Assembly: GCA_963832445.1 (NCBI GenBank)
Contig: CAWHUM010000010.1
Location: 868,001-932,000 of the forward strand
Reading direction: 5' to 3'
Length of the DNA stretch: 64,000 nt
Origin: AWTP1-13 sp963832445
GTDB taxonomy: Bacteria; Pseudomonadota; Alphaproteobacteria; Rhizobiales; Hyphomicrobiaceae
The position numbers and the translations under genes are program-made. Positions 8,671-18,900 of the stretch are shown piece by piece. The first letter of the stretch is position 1. Every line of letters starts with the position of its first letter. The notes under the pieces were generated by a model. The model did no database searches. It was given only the letters and a program-made list of their open reading frames with translations, and was not told the origin of the DNA.

Positions 8671-9111
8671 TCACGGGCCTGGGGCCGCCGCCGGCGGGTC
8701 CAGGTTGTCGCCTGCCCCGCTGAAGCCGTGCATCCTGAGCGCCCACTGCAGACCCACCAGCGCGCCCTTCACCCGCGGCAGTAGCAAGAGCGACAGCAGG
8801 AGCGTCATGGGCAGCCAGATTGCGGCGTGCACCCAGCTCGCCGGGTGGAACGCGCGCTCCACCGTCAGCACGCCGCCGACGATCACGTGGCCGACGACGA
8901 CGATGGTGAAATAGGCGGGCGCATCGTCGGCGCGTTGATGGTAGAGCGCTTCCCCGCACGCGGGGCACCGGTCTCTGACCTTCAGGAAGTTGCCGAACAG
9001 CCGCCCCTCGCCGCACGAGGGACAGCGCAAGCCAAACCCGCGCCACATGGCCTGCCAGACATGCCGCGGCGCTTCGCTGCTGCCGGAGCTTTCGATCATA
9101 TCCAGGGCCAT
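8671..9111 (-). CDS. DUF983 family membrane protein with zinc-ribbon-like cysteines
   Basis: A 146-residue protein with two CPxCGE motifs (CPSCGEGRLF and CPACGEALYH), which probably bind one zinc ion at the N-terminus, followed by two membrane helices (YFTIVVVGHVIVGGV and AIWLPMTLLLSLLLL). This is the standard DUF983 layout, often found near cytochrome oxidase or NUDIX genes in alphaproteobacteria. The start at 9111 is preferred because family members begin shortly before the first CPxC; a longer frame to 9183 exists. It converges with DUF2218. Function not established. Confidence 0.82.
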   Translation of the reverse strand: MALDMIESSGSSEAPRHVWQAMWRGFGLRCPSCGEGRLFGNFLKVRDRCPACGEALYHQRADDAPAYFTIVVVGHVIVGGVLTVERAFHPASWVHAAIWLPMTLLLSLLLLPRVKGALVGLQWALRMHGFSGAGDNLDPPAAAPGP

Positions 9112-9217
9112 GAACCACCACTGCCGCGACGCCCGCACGCCTTGCCAACATAGGCGCTGGATGCAGGCCGTCGAGAATGACAAATGCGCACGGGGCGCGC
9201 GGCTGCTCCGCTGCCTG

Positions 9218-10018
9218 CTACTCCGCCGCCTGACGGTACTTGCGTGCGAACTTCACCAGCGCATCGTCCTCGCACGCCTCGATCGGCGCGAAGTCGCGGT
9301 GGGCGATGAACTCCGGCCGGTTGAACTTGGTGATGTGGTTGGAGACCGCGCACAGCGTCAAATACACGATCTTGCGCGGGTAGGGCGTGATGTTGGGCGG
9401 AGAGGCATGCGCCAGGTTGCCGTGGAACATCAGCACGGTGCCGGGCTTGCCGGTCGGCGCCACGATGCCGCCCTCCTCTACCAGCCTGGTCACCGTCGCC
9501 TTGTCCAGCGTCCACAAGGGATAGCTGGTGGTGGCCTTGTCGTGGCCCGCTTCGAGCGTGCCGCGCTTGTGGCTCTTGGGGATGAACATCAAGGGGCCGT
9601 TCACCGCCATCACCTCGTCGAGGAACACGGCGATGTTCATGGCGCGGGCTTCCGGCATGCCGTCGTCGCGCCTCCAGGTGCCGTAGTCCTGGTGCCACTG
9701 CCACACCTCGCCATCGAACGGCGCCTTGGCGTTGATCTTGAACTGATGCATGTAGACCGGCTCGCCGAAGAACTGCTCGAGCGGCTTCACCAGGCGCGGG
9801 TGGCGGCCGAGAATCGCGAACGCCTTGTTGTAGGTGTGAGCGGCGAACGCCGTGCGCGGCGCGCCGGATTTCTCGCGCCACACCTCCTCACGCTCGGTGT
9901 CGAAGATGCCCTCGGCCTCGGTGCGCAGGGCGGCCACCTCCTCCTCGCTGAAGCAGTTGGGCATCACGAGATAGCCCAGGTCGTCGAACTCCTTGAGCTG
10001 CTTGGCAGTCAGTTTCAT
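9218..10018 (-). CDS. Phytanoyl-CoA dioxygenase (PhyH) family protein
   Basis: A 266-residue Fe(II)/2-oxoglutarate-type oxygenase of the PhyH family, cytosolic and without a signal peptide. The metal-binding HxD is in WQWHQDYGTW and the distal histidine is in GNLAHASPPN. The N-terminal FDDLGYLVMPNCFSEEE is the usual PhyH opening, where the enzyme begins with a helix and 'gets in' to the barrel. The start at 10018 is set by GGGTGGAGGCAACG upstream; a longer frame to 10162 has no support. Substrate unknown. PhyH-family members act on very different small molecules, so the family name should not be read as phytanoyl-CoA activity. Confidence 0.85.
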   Translation of the reverse strand: MKLTAKQLKEFDDLGYLVMPNCFSEEEVAALRTEAEGIFDTEREEVWREKSGAPRTAFAAHTYNKAFAILGRHPRLVKPLEQFFGEPVYMHQFKINAKAPFDGEVWQWHQDYGTWRRDDGMPEARAMNIAVFLDEVMAVNGPLMFIPKSHKRGTLEAGHDKATTSYPLWTLDKATVTRLVEEGGIVAPTGKPGTVLMFHGNLAHASPPNITPYPRKIVYLTLCAVSNHITKFNRPEFIAHRDFAPIEACEDDALVKFARKYRQAAE

Positions 10019-10349
10019 CGTTGCCTCCACCCTTCCTTGTTCTTGATTGCTTGACCAAAGTTGTAGGCCATACCCGGCGTGCGAACAACGGGAACGGGTG
10101 CTGATGATTTCGGGCGTGACGATGTCTGCGGCCCGCACTGTCGGCACCTCCCGCGCTCTCACAATAGGCTCGACGGATTTGCCGGCGCCCCGGCGTTGTC
10201 CCTACGAACACCGCCCGTGTTGCCTCATTTGGCCACAGGAATCGGCTGAAGCGGCCACATTGGCGACCAACGCGCGCCCAAGTGCCCTGCTTCGCTTCTC
10301 TCAAGCGCATGGACACGGGGGCTGTGCAGCGACAGAAACGGTGTGTGGG
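10019..10349. other. Intergenic region with no recognisable gene
   Basis: About 330 bases between the dioxygenase gene (minus strand) and the small membrane protein (plus strand). An open plus-strand frame runs through it from 10047, but its translation is rich in Arg, Pro and Cys without any domain-like pattern, so it is not called. It should hold divergent promoters; none is convincing by eye. Confidence 0.4.
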
Positions 10350-10586
10350 ATGAGACTTAGGCTGCGGGTAGCAAAGCGGCGACGGCTGGTGCGGGGCGCT
10401 CTCGACCTGCTGGTATGCCTGATCCTGATCTGGGTCGTTTCGCTCGCCTCTTCGGCACATCACGGCAAGGTGTTTTTTCTCCTAAGTCTAACCGTTGCCG
10501 GCATAACCGCCTGCAATCTTGCGATTTTGCGCCATCTGCGCCGCGCCTACGCCTCCCCGCGGCGTGGTGTGTGGAGGAGGGTATGA
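10350..10586 (+). CDS. Possible small membrane protein
   Basis: A 78-residue frame with a strongly basic N-terminus (KRRRLVR), two hydrophobic helices (LDLLVCLILIWVVSLAS and VFFLLSLTVAGITACN) and a basic tail. That is the profile of a real two-helix inner-membrane protein rather than a random frame. The ribosome binding site (GTGGG) is weak. The last codons overlap the left arm of the inverted repeat at 10569-10625. No family recognised. Confidence 0.4.
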   Translation: MRLRLRVAKRRRLVRGALDLLVCLILIWVVSLASSAHHGKVFFLLSLTVAGITACNLAILRHLRRAYASPRRGVWRRV

Positions 10587-10625
10587 CGATACTGGGTGGA
10601 TTTCTCCCCCTTCCCTCCTCCACAC
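10569..10625. repeat. 13-bp perfect inverted repeat, possible terminator or leader hairpin
   Basis: GTGTGGAGGAGGG at 10569-10581 is the exact reverse complement of CCCTCCTCCACAC at 10613-10625, with a 31-base spacer. In RNA this would form a very stable stem. The left arm lies inside the end of the small membrane gene and the right arm lies 53 bases before the next gene, so it could end transcription of the former or shape the leader of the latter. There is no run of T after it, so intrinsic termination is uncertain. Confidence 0.55.
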
Positions 10626-10677
10626 TTTGACCCATTTCTCCTATATACGGGACGTGAGAATCCGATTGGAGCGACCC

Positions 10678-11178
10678 ATGCCGCAGAGCGCCATGCAGAA
10701 AGGCCGACTGACGATACTGGCCGGCTGTACTGCAGCGCTTGTGGTTACTCTCTGCGCGCTCCGCGCCGATCTGATGGTGAGCCATGGCTTCAACAAGGCG
10801 TTCGGCACGCAGGGAGCCCCCCAATCCTTTGACGTCACCGCGCTCAGCGGCACGCTCGAGCACGCCGGTGACCTTTATTCCTTGACCCGCTCCGAGGATG
10901 GGGCGCTGCCGCACTTTGCCAAGCGCATAGCCGTCGGAGACCGCATCACCATTTCCGGTCGCGACGGCCGCGAGCGCGTGCTGGTAGTGGTCGATATCAA
11001 GCCGCTGAGCAGCCCGATCACGCGCATCGCCTCCGATACGGCCTCGCAGCGCCTGCTCGTCGTTTGCCGCCTCGTCGGGGGCAATGACGCTGAGCAGCAG
11101 GCGCGGATAGAGTTCGTCATCCAGGGCCATATGGCCGAGCCGCCGACGGTGTCGGCTTCGGCACCCAAGGCATTGTAG
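10678..11178 (+). CDS. Hypothetical protein with N-terminal membrane anchor
   Basis: A 166-residue protein with one hydrophobic segment near residues 11-27 (LTILAGCTAALVVTLCAL), acting as an anchor or uncleaved signal. The rest is a soluble domain of about 130 residues that looks beta-rich (VGDRITISGRDG, ERVLVVVDIKPL, LLVVCRLV). This fits a periplasmic beta-barrel-like fold but does not match a family I know. The ATG at 10678 directly precedes the anchor. It follows the inverted repeat and is followed 51 bases later by OsmC on the same strand. Confidence 0.55.
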   Translation: MPQSAMQKGRLTILAGCTAALVVTLCALRADLMVSHGFNKAFGTQGAPQSFDVTALSGTLEHAGDLYSLTRSEDGALPHFAKRIAVGDRITISGRDGRERVLVVVDIKPLSSPITRIASDTASQRLLVVCRLVGGNDAEQQARIEFVIQGHMAEPPTVSASAPKAL

Positions 11179-11229
11179 AGCCCGTGACGGCGCTCACCGG
11201 CCGTTGCACTCCCGAGCTGGCGTCGCGTC

Positions 11230-11703
11230 ATGAGCGGTAAGACCCATACCTACACCTGCAACGTCACCTGGACCGGCAACACCGGCACGGGCACCTCGAG
11301 CTACAAGGCCTATTCGCGCGATCACGTGATCGCCGGTCCGGGTAAGCCCGATCTGCCGGGTTCCGCCGATCCCGCCTTCCGCGGCGATGCCAAGCGCTAC
11401 AATCCCGAAGAGATGCTGCTGGCGGCCATCTCCACCTGCCACATGCTCTGGTACCTACACCTTGCCGCCGACACCAAGGTGACTGTGATCGCCTACAGCG
11501 ACACACCGGTCGCCACGATGGTGGAGGATGCCAAGAAGGGCGGCTGGTTCACCGGCGCGACGCTGCGCCCGCGGGTGACGGTCAGCAAGGACAGCGACGC
11601 CGCCAAGGCGCGGGAGTTGCATCACGCCGCGCACGAGAAGTGCTACGTCGCCAACTCGGTCAACTTCCCGATCGCCTGCGAGCCGGAGATCATCAAGGCG
11701 TAG
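11230..11703 (+). CDS. OsmC-family peroxide reductase-like protein
   Basis: A 157-residue protein of the OsmC/Ohr superfamily, which reduces organic hydroperoxides with two cysteines. The first cysteine is in AISTCHMLWYLHL on the central helix and the second in HEKCYVANSVNFP, both at the expected places. The N-terminal WTGNTGTGTSSY and the central KRYNPEEMLLAAIS region are typical of the OsmC (rather than Ohr) branch. Cytosolic. It converges with the TRAP transporter operon on the other strand. Confidence 0.88.
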   Translation: MSGKTHTYTCNVTWTGNTGTGTSSYKAYSRDHVIAGPGKPDLPGSADPAFRGDAKRYNPEEMLLAAISTCHMLWYLHLAADTKVTVIAYSDTPVATMVEDAKKGGWFTGATLRPRVTVSKDSDAAKARELHHAAHEKCYVANSVNFPIACEPEIIKA

Positions 11704-11714
11704 CCGATAGCGCC

Positions 11715-13042
11715 TCACCAACCGATCGCGCGCGGCAGCCAGGTGGCGAGACCGGGATAGGTGTAGACCAACACCAGCGCAATAATCTGCAGCAGTATGA
11801 AGGGCACCACGCCCTTGTAGATGGCGAGCGTCGGCACCTCCGGCGGCGCCACGCTGCGCAGATAGAACAGCGCCCACCCGAACGGCGGCGTCAGGAACGA
11901 GGTCTGCAGGTTGACCGCGATCAGCGACGCCACCCACACGAGATCGACGTTCAGCTTGAGCAGCAGCGGCAGGAACAACGGCACGACGATGTAGCTGATC
12001 TCGATCCACTCGATGAAGAAGCCGAGCACGAAGATCAGCAGCATCATGAAGATCAGCACGCCGTTGACGCCACCCGGCACGACATTGAAGAGGTCTTCGA
12101 CCAGTTTCTCGCCGTGCAGTCCGCGGAAGGCGAGGGCGAACACCTGCGCGCAGATCAGGATGAACATCATGCCGGCGGTGATGCGGGTCGTTGCCAGCGC
12201 CGTCTCCCGCAGCACCGAGAAACTGAACCGCCCCGCCAGTACCACCACCACGATCGAGCCGAGCGCACCCATGGAGGCCGCTTCGGTCGGCGCTGCCACC
12301 CCGCCGATGATCGAGCCCAGCACCGCCAGCACGAGGCTGATCGGCGGCAGCCCGATGCGCAGCGCGGCACGCGAAGAGCTGGCCGCCCGACATCGCCTGC
12401 CGTTCCTCCAAGGCCACCGGCGGCACCATGTTGGGCCGAACGATGCCGAGCAGGAACAGGTAGATGCAGAAGATGCCGGAGAGCACCAGACCGGGGAACA
12501 GCGCCGCAGCAAACAGCGTGCCGACCGACTGGCCCAGGATGTCGGCGAGGAGGATCAGGATGGTGCTGGGCGGGATGATCTGGCCGAGCGTACCCGAGGC
12601 GCAGATGGTGCCGCACGCGGTCGGCAGGTGATAGCCGCGCCGGATCAGAGCTGGCAGCGTGATGAGCCCAAGCGTGACGATGGTGGCGCCGACGATGCCG
12701 GTGGTGGCGCCCATCAGCACGCCGACGATGATGATGCCGATCCCCATGCCGCCGCGCAGGCCGCCGGCGAGATGGCCGATCACGTCCATCAGGTCGTCGG
12801 CGATCTTGGATTTCTCCAGCATCACGCCCATGAAGACGAACAGCGGGAATGGCGATCAGCGTGTAGTTGGCGGTCACGCCGTAGATGCGCGCCGGCAGTA
12901 GGTCGAACAGGCCGGCGCCGAAACCCAGATAGCCGAACACGAGCCCGCTCACGGCCAGCGTCAGGGCCACCGGCAGGCCGATCGCCAGCAGCACGAAGAA
13001 CGAGACGATGCACAGGATCGCCAGCAGCTCGGTGTAGGGCAT
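11715..13042 (-). pseudogene. dctM: TRAP transporter large permease (DctM), frameshifted at two sites
   Basis: The large membrane subunit of a TRAP carrier, which uses ion gradients to import carboxylates. All expected segments are present but in three frames. The N-terminal part runs from MPYTELLAILC to NYTLIAIP, then shifts near 12846 into FMGVMLEKSKIADDL, then shifts again near 12370 into RIGLPPISLVL and continues to the stop. Removing one base at each point restores a 441-residue DctM of normal length. The first break is in a run of three C (CCC where CC fits). Start of this gene and stop of DctQ lie within 2 bases of each other, as in intact TRAP operons. Either a pseudogene or two base-call errors. 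Confidence 0.85.
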
Positions 13043-13043
13043 G

Positions 13044-13585
13044 TCACACCGTGTGCGTGGCGCTCTTGACGTGCGCGCTGGGATCAAGAATGGGGATGAG
13101 CGCACGCAGCATCGCTGCAACGCTCTGTACGAGCAGTAGGGCGAAGCCGATGCGGCAGCATCGCCTTCAACGATCCAACGATGCGTCAGACCGCCGGGGT
13201 CGGGCGACTTCTCGCCGATGTTGTAGGACTGCAGGACATAGGGAATGGAAAGCTTGAGCAGGATGGCGATGACGATCACGACCAGCACGGTCGAGATGAA
13301 TTGGATGAGCCGCTGCACCCGCTCGGGGAAGCGCCCATAAAGGATATCGACCTGAACGTGGCCGTCCTTGAGGATCGCGTACGACAGGCCCAGCATGCAG
13401 ATGGGCGCCATCAGGTGCCACTCGAGCTCCTGCGCTGCGACCGAGCCGGTGCGGAAGAAATAGCGCAGCAGCACGTTGAAGGCCATCACCAGCACGATGG
13501 CGAAGGAGCACCAGCCGGTGATGCGCCCGATGCGGTCGATGACCACATCGAGCGCGTCGGCGATGGCGGCAAGTGCCTTTGTCAC
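13044..13585 (-). pseudogene. dctQ: TRAP transporter small permease (DctQ), frameshifted near its end
   Basis: The small four-helix TRAP subunit. From a GTG at 13585 the frame is good through ITGWCSFAIVLVMAFNVLLRYF and the conserved ELEWHLMAPICMLGLSYA to HRWIV. The fourth helix (GFALLLVQSVAAMLRAL) is in another frame and ends with ATHTV and a stop at 13044. The shift lies between about 13150 and 13168. Two extra bases, giving a family-like KAMLP link and 179 residues, explain it best; a single missing base also works. It belongs to the P-Q-M operon on the minus strand. Confidence 0.8.
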
Positions 13586-13678
13586 CGTTCGCCCCGTTGC
13601 CGGCTGCTCTCAGCAATCCGTCGCCGGTGCACGGGCCGGCGACGGCCTAGGTCCAGCGATCAGACTAGCAGCATCCAA

Positions 13679-14780
13679 CTAGATCTGCCCGCGGATCTGG
13701 GAGTGATAGACGCCCTCCGAAATGGCGGCCCACTTATCCCAACCCTTCTTGAAGCCCATGTAGCTGTCGTGCACTTTCTTGACGAGCGCGTCTTTGGAGG
13801 CGTTGTCGTTGAGGGTCTGCACCGTCACCTCCTTGAGTCTTGGCGAGCACCTCGGTTGGCAGGGGCGATGCCTTGACGCCCTGATTGTTGACGAGATCCT
13901 CGAGTGCCTCGGTGTTGGTGGCGTCGCACCAAGACTGGCTGATCGCCTGGCAGGCGCCAGCTGCAGCCTTGACGATTTCCTTGAGGTCTGCCGGCAGCGA
14001 CTCCCAGGCAGCCTTGTTGACGATCAGTTCTGTCACCGTCGAGGACTCGTGCCAACCCGTGGTGTGATAGAATTTGGCGGCCTTGTGCAGGCCGAGGCGG
14101 CGGTCCTGATAGGGCCCAACGAACTCGGCCGCGTCGATGACGCCGCGCTCGAGCGCAGGGAAGATTTCGCCGGCCGGCAACAGCTTCACGTCTACGCCGA
14201 GCTGCGCGTAGACCCGTCCGGCCAGACCCGGAATACGCATCTTCAAGCCCTTGAAGTCATCCACCTTCTCGATCGGCTTCTTGAACCAGCCCGTCATCTG
14301 CACGCCCGTGTTGCCCATCGGCAGGGGCACCAGATTGAACGGCGCGTAGACCTCTTCCCACAACTGCATGCCGCCGCCGTGATAGAGCCAGGCGTTCATG
14401 CCCTGGAAGTTGAAACCGAAGGGCACGGCCGTGAAGTACTGCGCGGCGAAGGTCTTGCCGGCCCAGAAGTACGCGTTGGCGCAGTTCATCTCCACCGTGC
14501 CCTTCGAGACCGCGTCGAAGCCCTCCAGGGCGGGGATGAGCTCGCCGGCTGCGTAGTGCTGGATCTTCAACCGGCCCTGCGACATAGCGTCGACCATCCG
14601 AATGAAGTCGGTCGGACTGCCGGGCCCTTGCACGTAGAAAGGTGCCCCCGGGCCATAGGCATTCGTCATCTTCCAGTTGAAACTTCGCGCCTGCGCGGTG
14701 ACGACATTGGGGGCCGTCACGGCGGCGGTAGCTGCGGTTCCGGCAACCAGACCGGTCTTGATGAACTTGCGACGATTCAT
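13679..14780 (-). pseudogene. dctP: TRAP transporter substrate-binding protein (DctP/TakP-like), one frameshift near the C-terminus
   Basis: A periplasmic solute receptor that feeds the TRAP permease. The N-terminus MNRRKFIKTG is a twin-arginine type signal. The body has VGPYQDRRLGLHKAAKF and TTGWHES, resembling the TakP branch that binds alpha-keto acids and related carboxylates. Around 13840 the frame breaks after TEVLAK; one surplus base removed gives LKEVTVQTLND and continues to IRGQI and a stop at 13679, for 366 residues. Start at 14780 has a GGGGAG site. The substrate assignment is by resemblance only. Confidence 0.85.
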
Positions 14781-15042
14781 GACAAGCACTCCCCTGCACG
14801 GCCGCGTCGGCCCAGCCTTGCTTAACCGCAAACCGCGTGCCAGCGGGGCGAAAGGGTGGGCCGCAAACTAGGAAACCTGCCGATGGATGCATCCCCCTTC
14901 GCCGCGCCGGGCCCAACCAGCCTAAGCTATGGGCATCAGCCTGCATACGGAAAAAGCAGATCTTCTCATTGCCTTTCAAACGAGCAGGTATGGTTGTCGC
15001 TGGAGTGCGACACAGTCCTCTCCCCCTGATCACGCAAGGTCC

Positions 15043-15933
15043 ATGTCCCGCCTGCACGCCGACATCGCCCTGCTGTTTGCCGCCGCCGTGTGGGGCGTGG
15101 CGTTCCTGTTCCAGAAGTCGGCCATGGACCACATCGGGCCGCTGGCCTTCGTCGCCGCCCGTGGCGCGGTTGCCGCGCTGGCCCTGGCGCCGCTGGCGCT
15201 CGAGGAAGCCCGGCGGGTGCCGAGAAGCGGCAACGACGGCTTCTGGAGGATCGCGATCGCCGGCGGGGTGGCATTCTTCATCGCCGCCTGGCTGCAGCAG
15301 GCAGGCATCGTGACTGCCACCGTCACCAACACGGGGTTCCTCACCGCGCTCTACGTCGTCATCACGCCGTTCATCGCCTGGGGGTGGAGCGGCAAAGTGC
15401 CGAACCTAGTCGTGTGGCCGGCGGTGGTCTTGTCGGCGGTCGGCACCTGGCTGCTCGGGGGCGGCACGCTCAGCGCCTTCTCCCACGGCGACGGGCTGGT
15501 CGCCTTGTCGGCATTCTTCTGGGCGACGCACGTGGTTGTGACGGGACGCGCCTCGATATACCGCCGCCCCATCGCCTTCACGGCCGTCCAGTTCGCCGTA
15601 GTGGCGGCGCTAGCGGCGGTCTGCTCGGCCCTGATGGAGACGACGACGCTCGAGGGGCTGCAGGGTGCCGCTATCGACATCGCCTACGTCGGCCTGCTCT
15701 CCAGCGCCCTCACCTTCACGATCCTGACGATTGCCCTGCAGCACACGCCACCGTCGGAAGCGGCCGTGATCGTGAGCATGGAAACGGTGTTCGCCGCGCT
15801 TGCGGGCTACCTGCTATTGAGCGAACGGCTGCCCCCGATCGCCTGGGCAGGTGCTGCGATCATCCTTTCGGCGACGCTATTGCTGCAGCTGTGGCCCGCC
15901 CTTGCCACCCGCCGCCGGCGTCTCTTCCGCTAG
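15043..15933 (+). CDS. EamA/DMT-family transporter
   Basis: A 296-residue inner-membrane protein with ten predicted helices in two EamA repeats. The first repeat begins LLFAAAVWGVAFLFQKSAM and the second near VALSAFFWATHVVVTGRA. The end of each repeat carries the family pattern (GFLTALYVVITPFIAWGW and AVIVSMETVFAALAGYLLL). The start at 15043 (AAGG upstream) opens directly into the first helix; an upstream ATG at 14929 would add a non-family tail. Family members export metabolites such as amino acids; the substrate here is unknown. It diverges from the TRAP operon and converges with the RND pump. Confidence 0.88.
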   Translation: MSRLHADIALLFAAAVWGVAFLFQKSAMDHIGPLAFVAARGAVAALALAPLALEEARRVPRSGNDGFWRIAIAGGVAFFIAAWLQQAGIVTATVTNTGFLTALYVVITPFIAWGWSGKVPNLVVWPAVVLSAVGTWLLGGGTLSAFSHGDGLVALSAFFWATHVVVTGRASIYRRPIAFTAVQFAVVAALAAVCSALMETTTLEGLQGAAIDIAYVGLLSSALTFTILTIALQHTPPSEAAVIVSMETVFAALAGYLLLSERLPPIAWAGAAIILSATLLLQLWPALATRRRRLFR

Positions 15934-15949
15934 CAACGAGGCAGGCCCT

Positions 15950-18900
15950 TCACTCGGCAGCCGCGCGCGGCCGCTCGGCCACCGGCTCGGCGGCTTCTGG
16001 GATGTGCTCGCGGCGGCCCGCACCCAGCTTCTCGCCGAGCCTCTCCATGAACAGATAGACCGACGGCGTGATGTAGAGCGTCAGCAGCTGCGATACGGCG
16101 AGCCCGCCGACCACCGCAAGGCCAAGCGGCTGGCGCAGCTCCGCGCCCGAGCCCCAGCCGACGGCAATGGGCATCGTGCCGAACAGCGCCGCCATGGTCG
16201 TCATCATGATCGGGCGGAAGCGCAGCAGGCAGGCTTCGCGGATGGCATCCTTTGCGCTTGCCCCGCGCGACCGCGCCTCGATGGCGAAGTCCACCATCAT
16301 GATGGCATTCTTCTTGACGATGCCGACCAGCAGGATGATGCCGATGACGGCGATGATGGTCAGCTCCACGTCGAACAGGTGCAGGATCAGCAGCGCGCCG
16401 AGGCTTGCCGACGGCAGGCCCGACAGAATTGTGATCGGGTGGATGAAGCTTTCGTAGAGGATGCCGAGCACGATGTAGATCGTGAGGATGGCGGCGAGGA
16501 TCAGCAGTGGCTGGTCGCGGAACGAGGTCTCGAACACCTGCGCGGTGCCGGCAAACTGCCCGGTAATGGTCGGCGGCATCTTCACGTCGCGCTCCAGCTC
16601 GCGCATGGCGACGACGGCTTCACCCAGCGTATACCCGGGGGCGAGGTTGAAGGTGATGGTAACGGCCGGCAGCTGGCTCTGCCGCGCCACCGATACGGGG
16701 CCGGGCTGCAAGGTGACGGTCGCCACCGAGTCGAGGCGCACCTGCTGCCCGGTGTTGCTGCGGATATTGATCTTGGAGAGCACGCTCGGGTCGAGCGTGC
16801 GCAGCTTGTCGGTCTCCAGGATCACGGCGTAGTCGTTGGAGGGCGTATAGACGGTCGCAATCTTGCGCGTGCCGAATGCGGAATAAAGCGTGGAGCGCAC
16901 CACATCCATCGTGAGCCCAAAGCGCGCCAAGGCATCCCTGTCGACATTGAGCCGCAACTGGCGCGCACCCAGCGTGAGGTCGCTGGTGACATCGGTGAAG
17001 CCTGGCGCCGCCTTCACCCGCTCGATCAGACGCTGGGCGTTGTCGTAAAGCTCCGCCTGGTCGACGCTCGTCAGCGTGTATTGATAAAGCGCAGCACCGC
17101 CGCGGCTGCCGATGCGCAGGTTCTGCAGTGGCACCGGGAATGCGCGGATGCCCGGGATGCCGGCGAGGCTGCGGCGCAGCCGGTTCTGCACGTCGCTGAT
17201 GGTGCCGCTGTTCACGCGCTCACCGCGCGGTTTGAGCTGCACGAAGACCGAGCCGCGGTTGAGGGTGGGATTGAAGAATGTCTGCTGCACGTTGGAGTTG
17301 ACGTAGAGCACGTCGGGATCGGTGCGGATGCGCTCGGAGACGATGCGTTGGCGCTCCAGCATGGCCTCGAACGAGATATCGGGCGCGGCCTCCGTGCGCA
17401 CGATGATGATGCTGGTGTCCTCGGTAGGCAGAAAACCCTTCTTGACCACGCTGAAGGCCCACACCGTTGCAACGATGGTGCCGAACGTGACGATTAGCAT
17501 CAGCCACGGCACCTTGAGCGAGGCGTCGAGGGTGACGCGATAGGCCGTGGCCATCAAATTGTAGCCCCCCTCGAAGGCGCGCGAAAGCAGTCCCGGCTTG
17601 CGTTCACCCGCGTGATGCACCTTGAGCATGCGCGAGGCCAGCATCGGCGTCAGCGTCAGCGAGATGAAGCCCGAGAGCAGGATGGCGATGCTGATGGTCA
17701 TGGCGAATTCGAAGAAGAACCGCCCGACGATACCGCCCATGAACAGGATCGGAATGAACACCGCCACCAGCGAGATGGTGATGGAGATCACCGTGAAGCC
17801 GATCTCGTTGGCGCCGCGGATGGCTGCCTCGAACGGCCGCATCCCCTGCTCGACATAGCGCACGATGTTCTCGAGCACGACGATAGCATCGTCGACGACG
17901 AAGCCGAGAGCCAGCGTCAGCGCCAACAGGCTCACGTTGTCGAGCGAGAAGCCGAACATGGCCATGCCCGCGAACGTGCCGATGATCGAAAGGGGCAGAG
18001 CGAGGGCAGGAATGAAGGTCGCCCGCCAGGTTCGCAGGAACGCCAGGATGACAAGAATGACCAGCACCGCAGTGAGCATCAAGGTGAGCTGCACGTCGTG
18101 CACCGAGGCCCGGATCGACTCCGAGCGGTCACTCAACACGCTGAGCGTCACCGTGGGCGGCAGCAGCCGCTGGAATTCGGGGATCGCCTTGTGGATGGCG
18201 TCGGTGACGGCGACCGTATTGGCGTCGGGCTGGCGCTGCACGGAAAGAATGATCGAGCGGGTGCCGTTGAACTCGGCGCGGGCCTGGTCGTTCTCGACCA
18301 AGTCCTCCACGCTGGCAATGTCCTGCAGCCGCACCGGCGTTCCATTGCGCCAGGCGACGATCAACGGCTTGAAGTAGGCAGCGGTCGGCTCCGCCCCCTT
18401 GACCTCGAGGATATACAGCTGCTGCTGGGTGCGTATGGTGCCGACCGGCGCCACGGTCGACTGCGCCGCTACCGCCTGCCTGATCTCCTCCACCGAGATG
18501 CCGCGCGTGGCTAGCGCGTCGAGGTCGTACTTGATGCGCACCGCCCGTTTCTGCGCCCCGTTGATGTTGATCTGCGCCACACCGGTGATGGTCGACAGCC
18601 GCGGACTCATCACCTTGTCGGCGAACTCGTTCATGTCCTGCGACGGCGTCGTGTCGGAGGTCAGCGCCAGGAAGATTATGGGTGCATCGGCGGGATTGAC
18701 CCGGCGATAGGCGGGTGGAGTGGGCAAGTCCTCGGGCAGCCGCGCCGCCGCCACCGAGATCGCCGACTGCACGTCGAGGGAGGCCGCATCGATATTGCGA
18801 TTGAGGTCGAACTCCAGCGTGACCTGGGAGTTGCCCTCGGTGTTGAGCGAGGTGATCGAGGTGATGCCGGCGATGGTCGCGAACTGCCGCTCGAGCGGAG

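Noticed and set aside
10047..10586. A longer start for the small membrane protein
   Set aside because: The added ~100 residues are Arg/Pro/Cys-rich without structure, and the ATG at 10350 opens onto the basic segment that precedes the first helix.
11715..13042. Programmed ribosomal frameshifting as the reason for the DctM breaks
   Set aside because: No slippery heptamer or downstream structure at either break, and several unrelated genes show the same type of change, so errors or decay are more likely.
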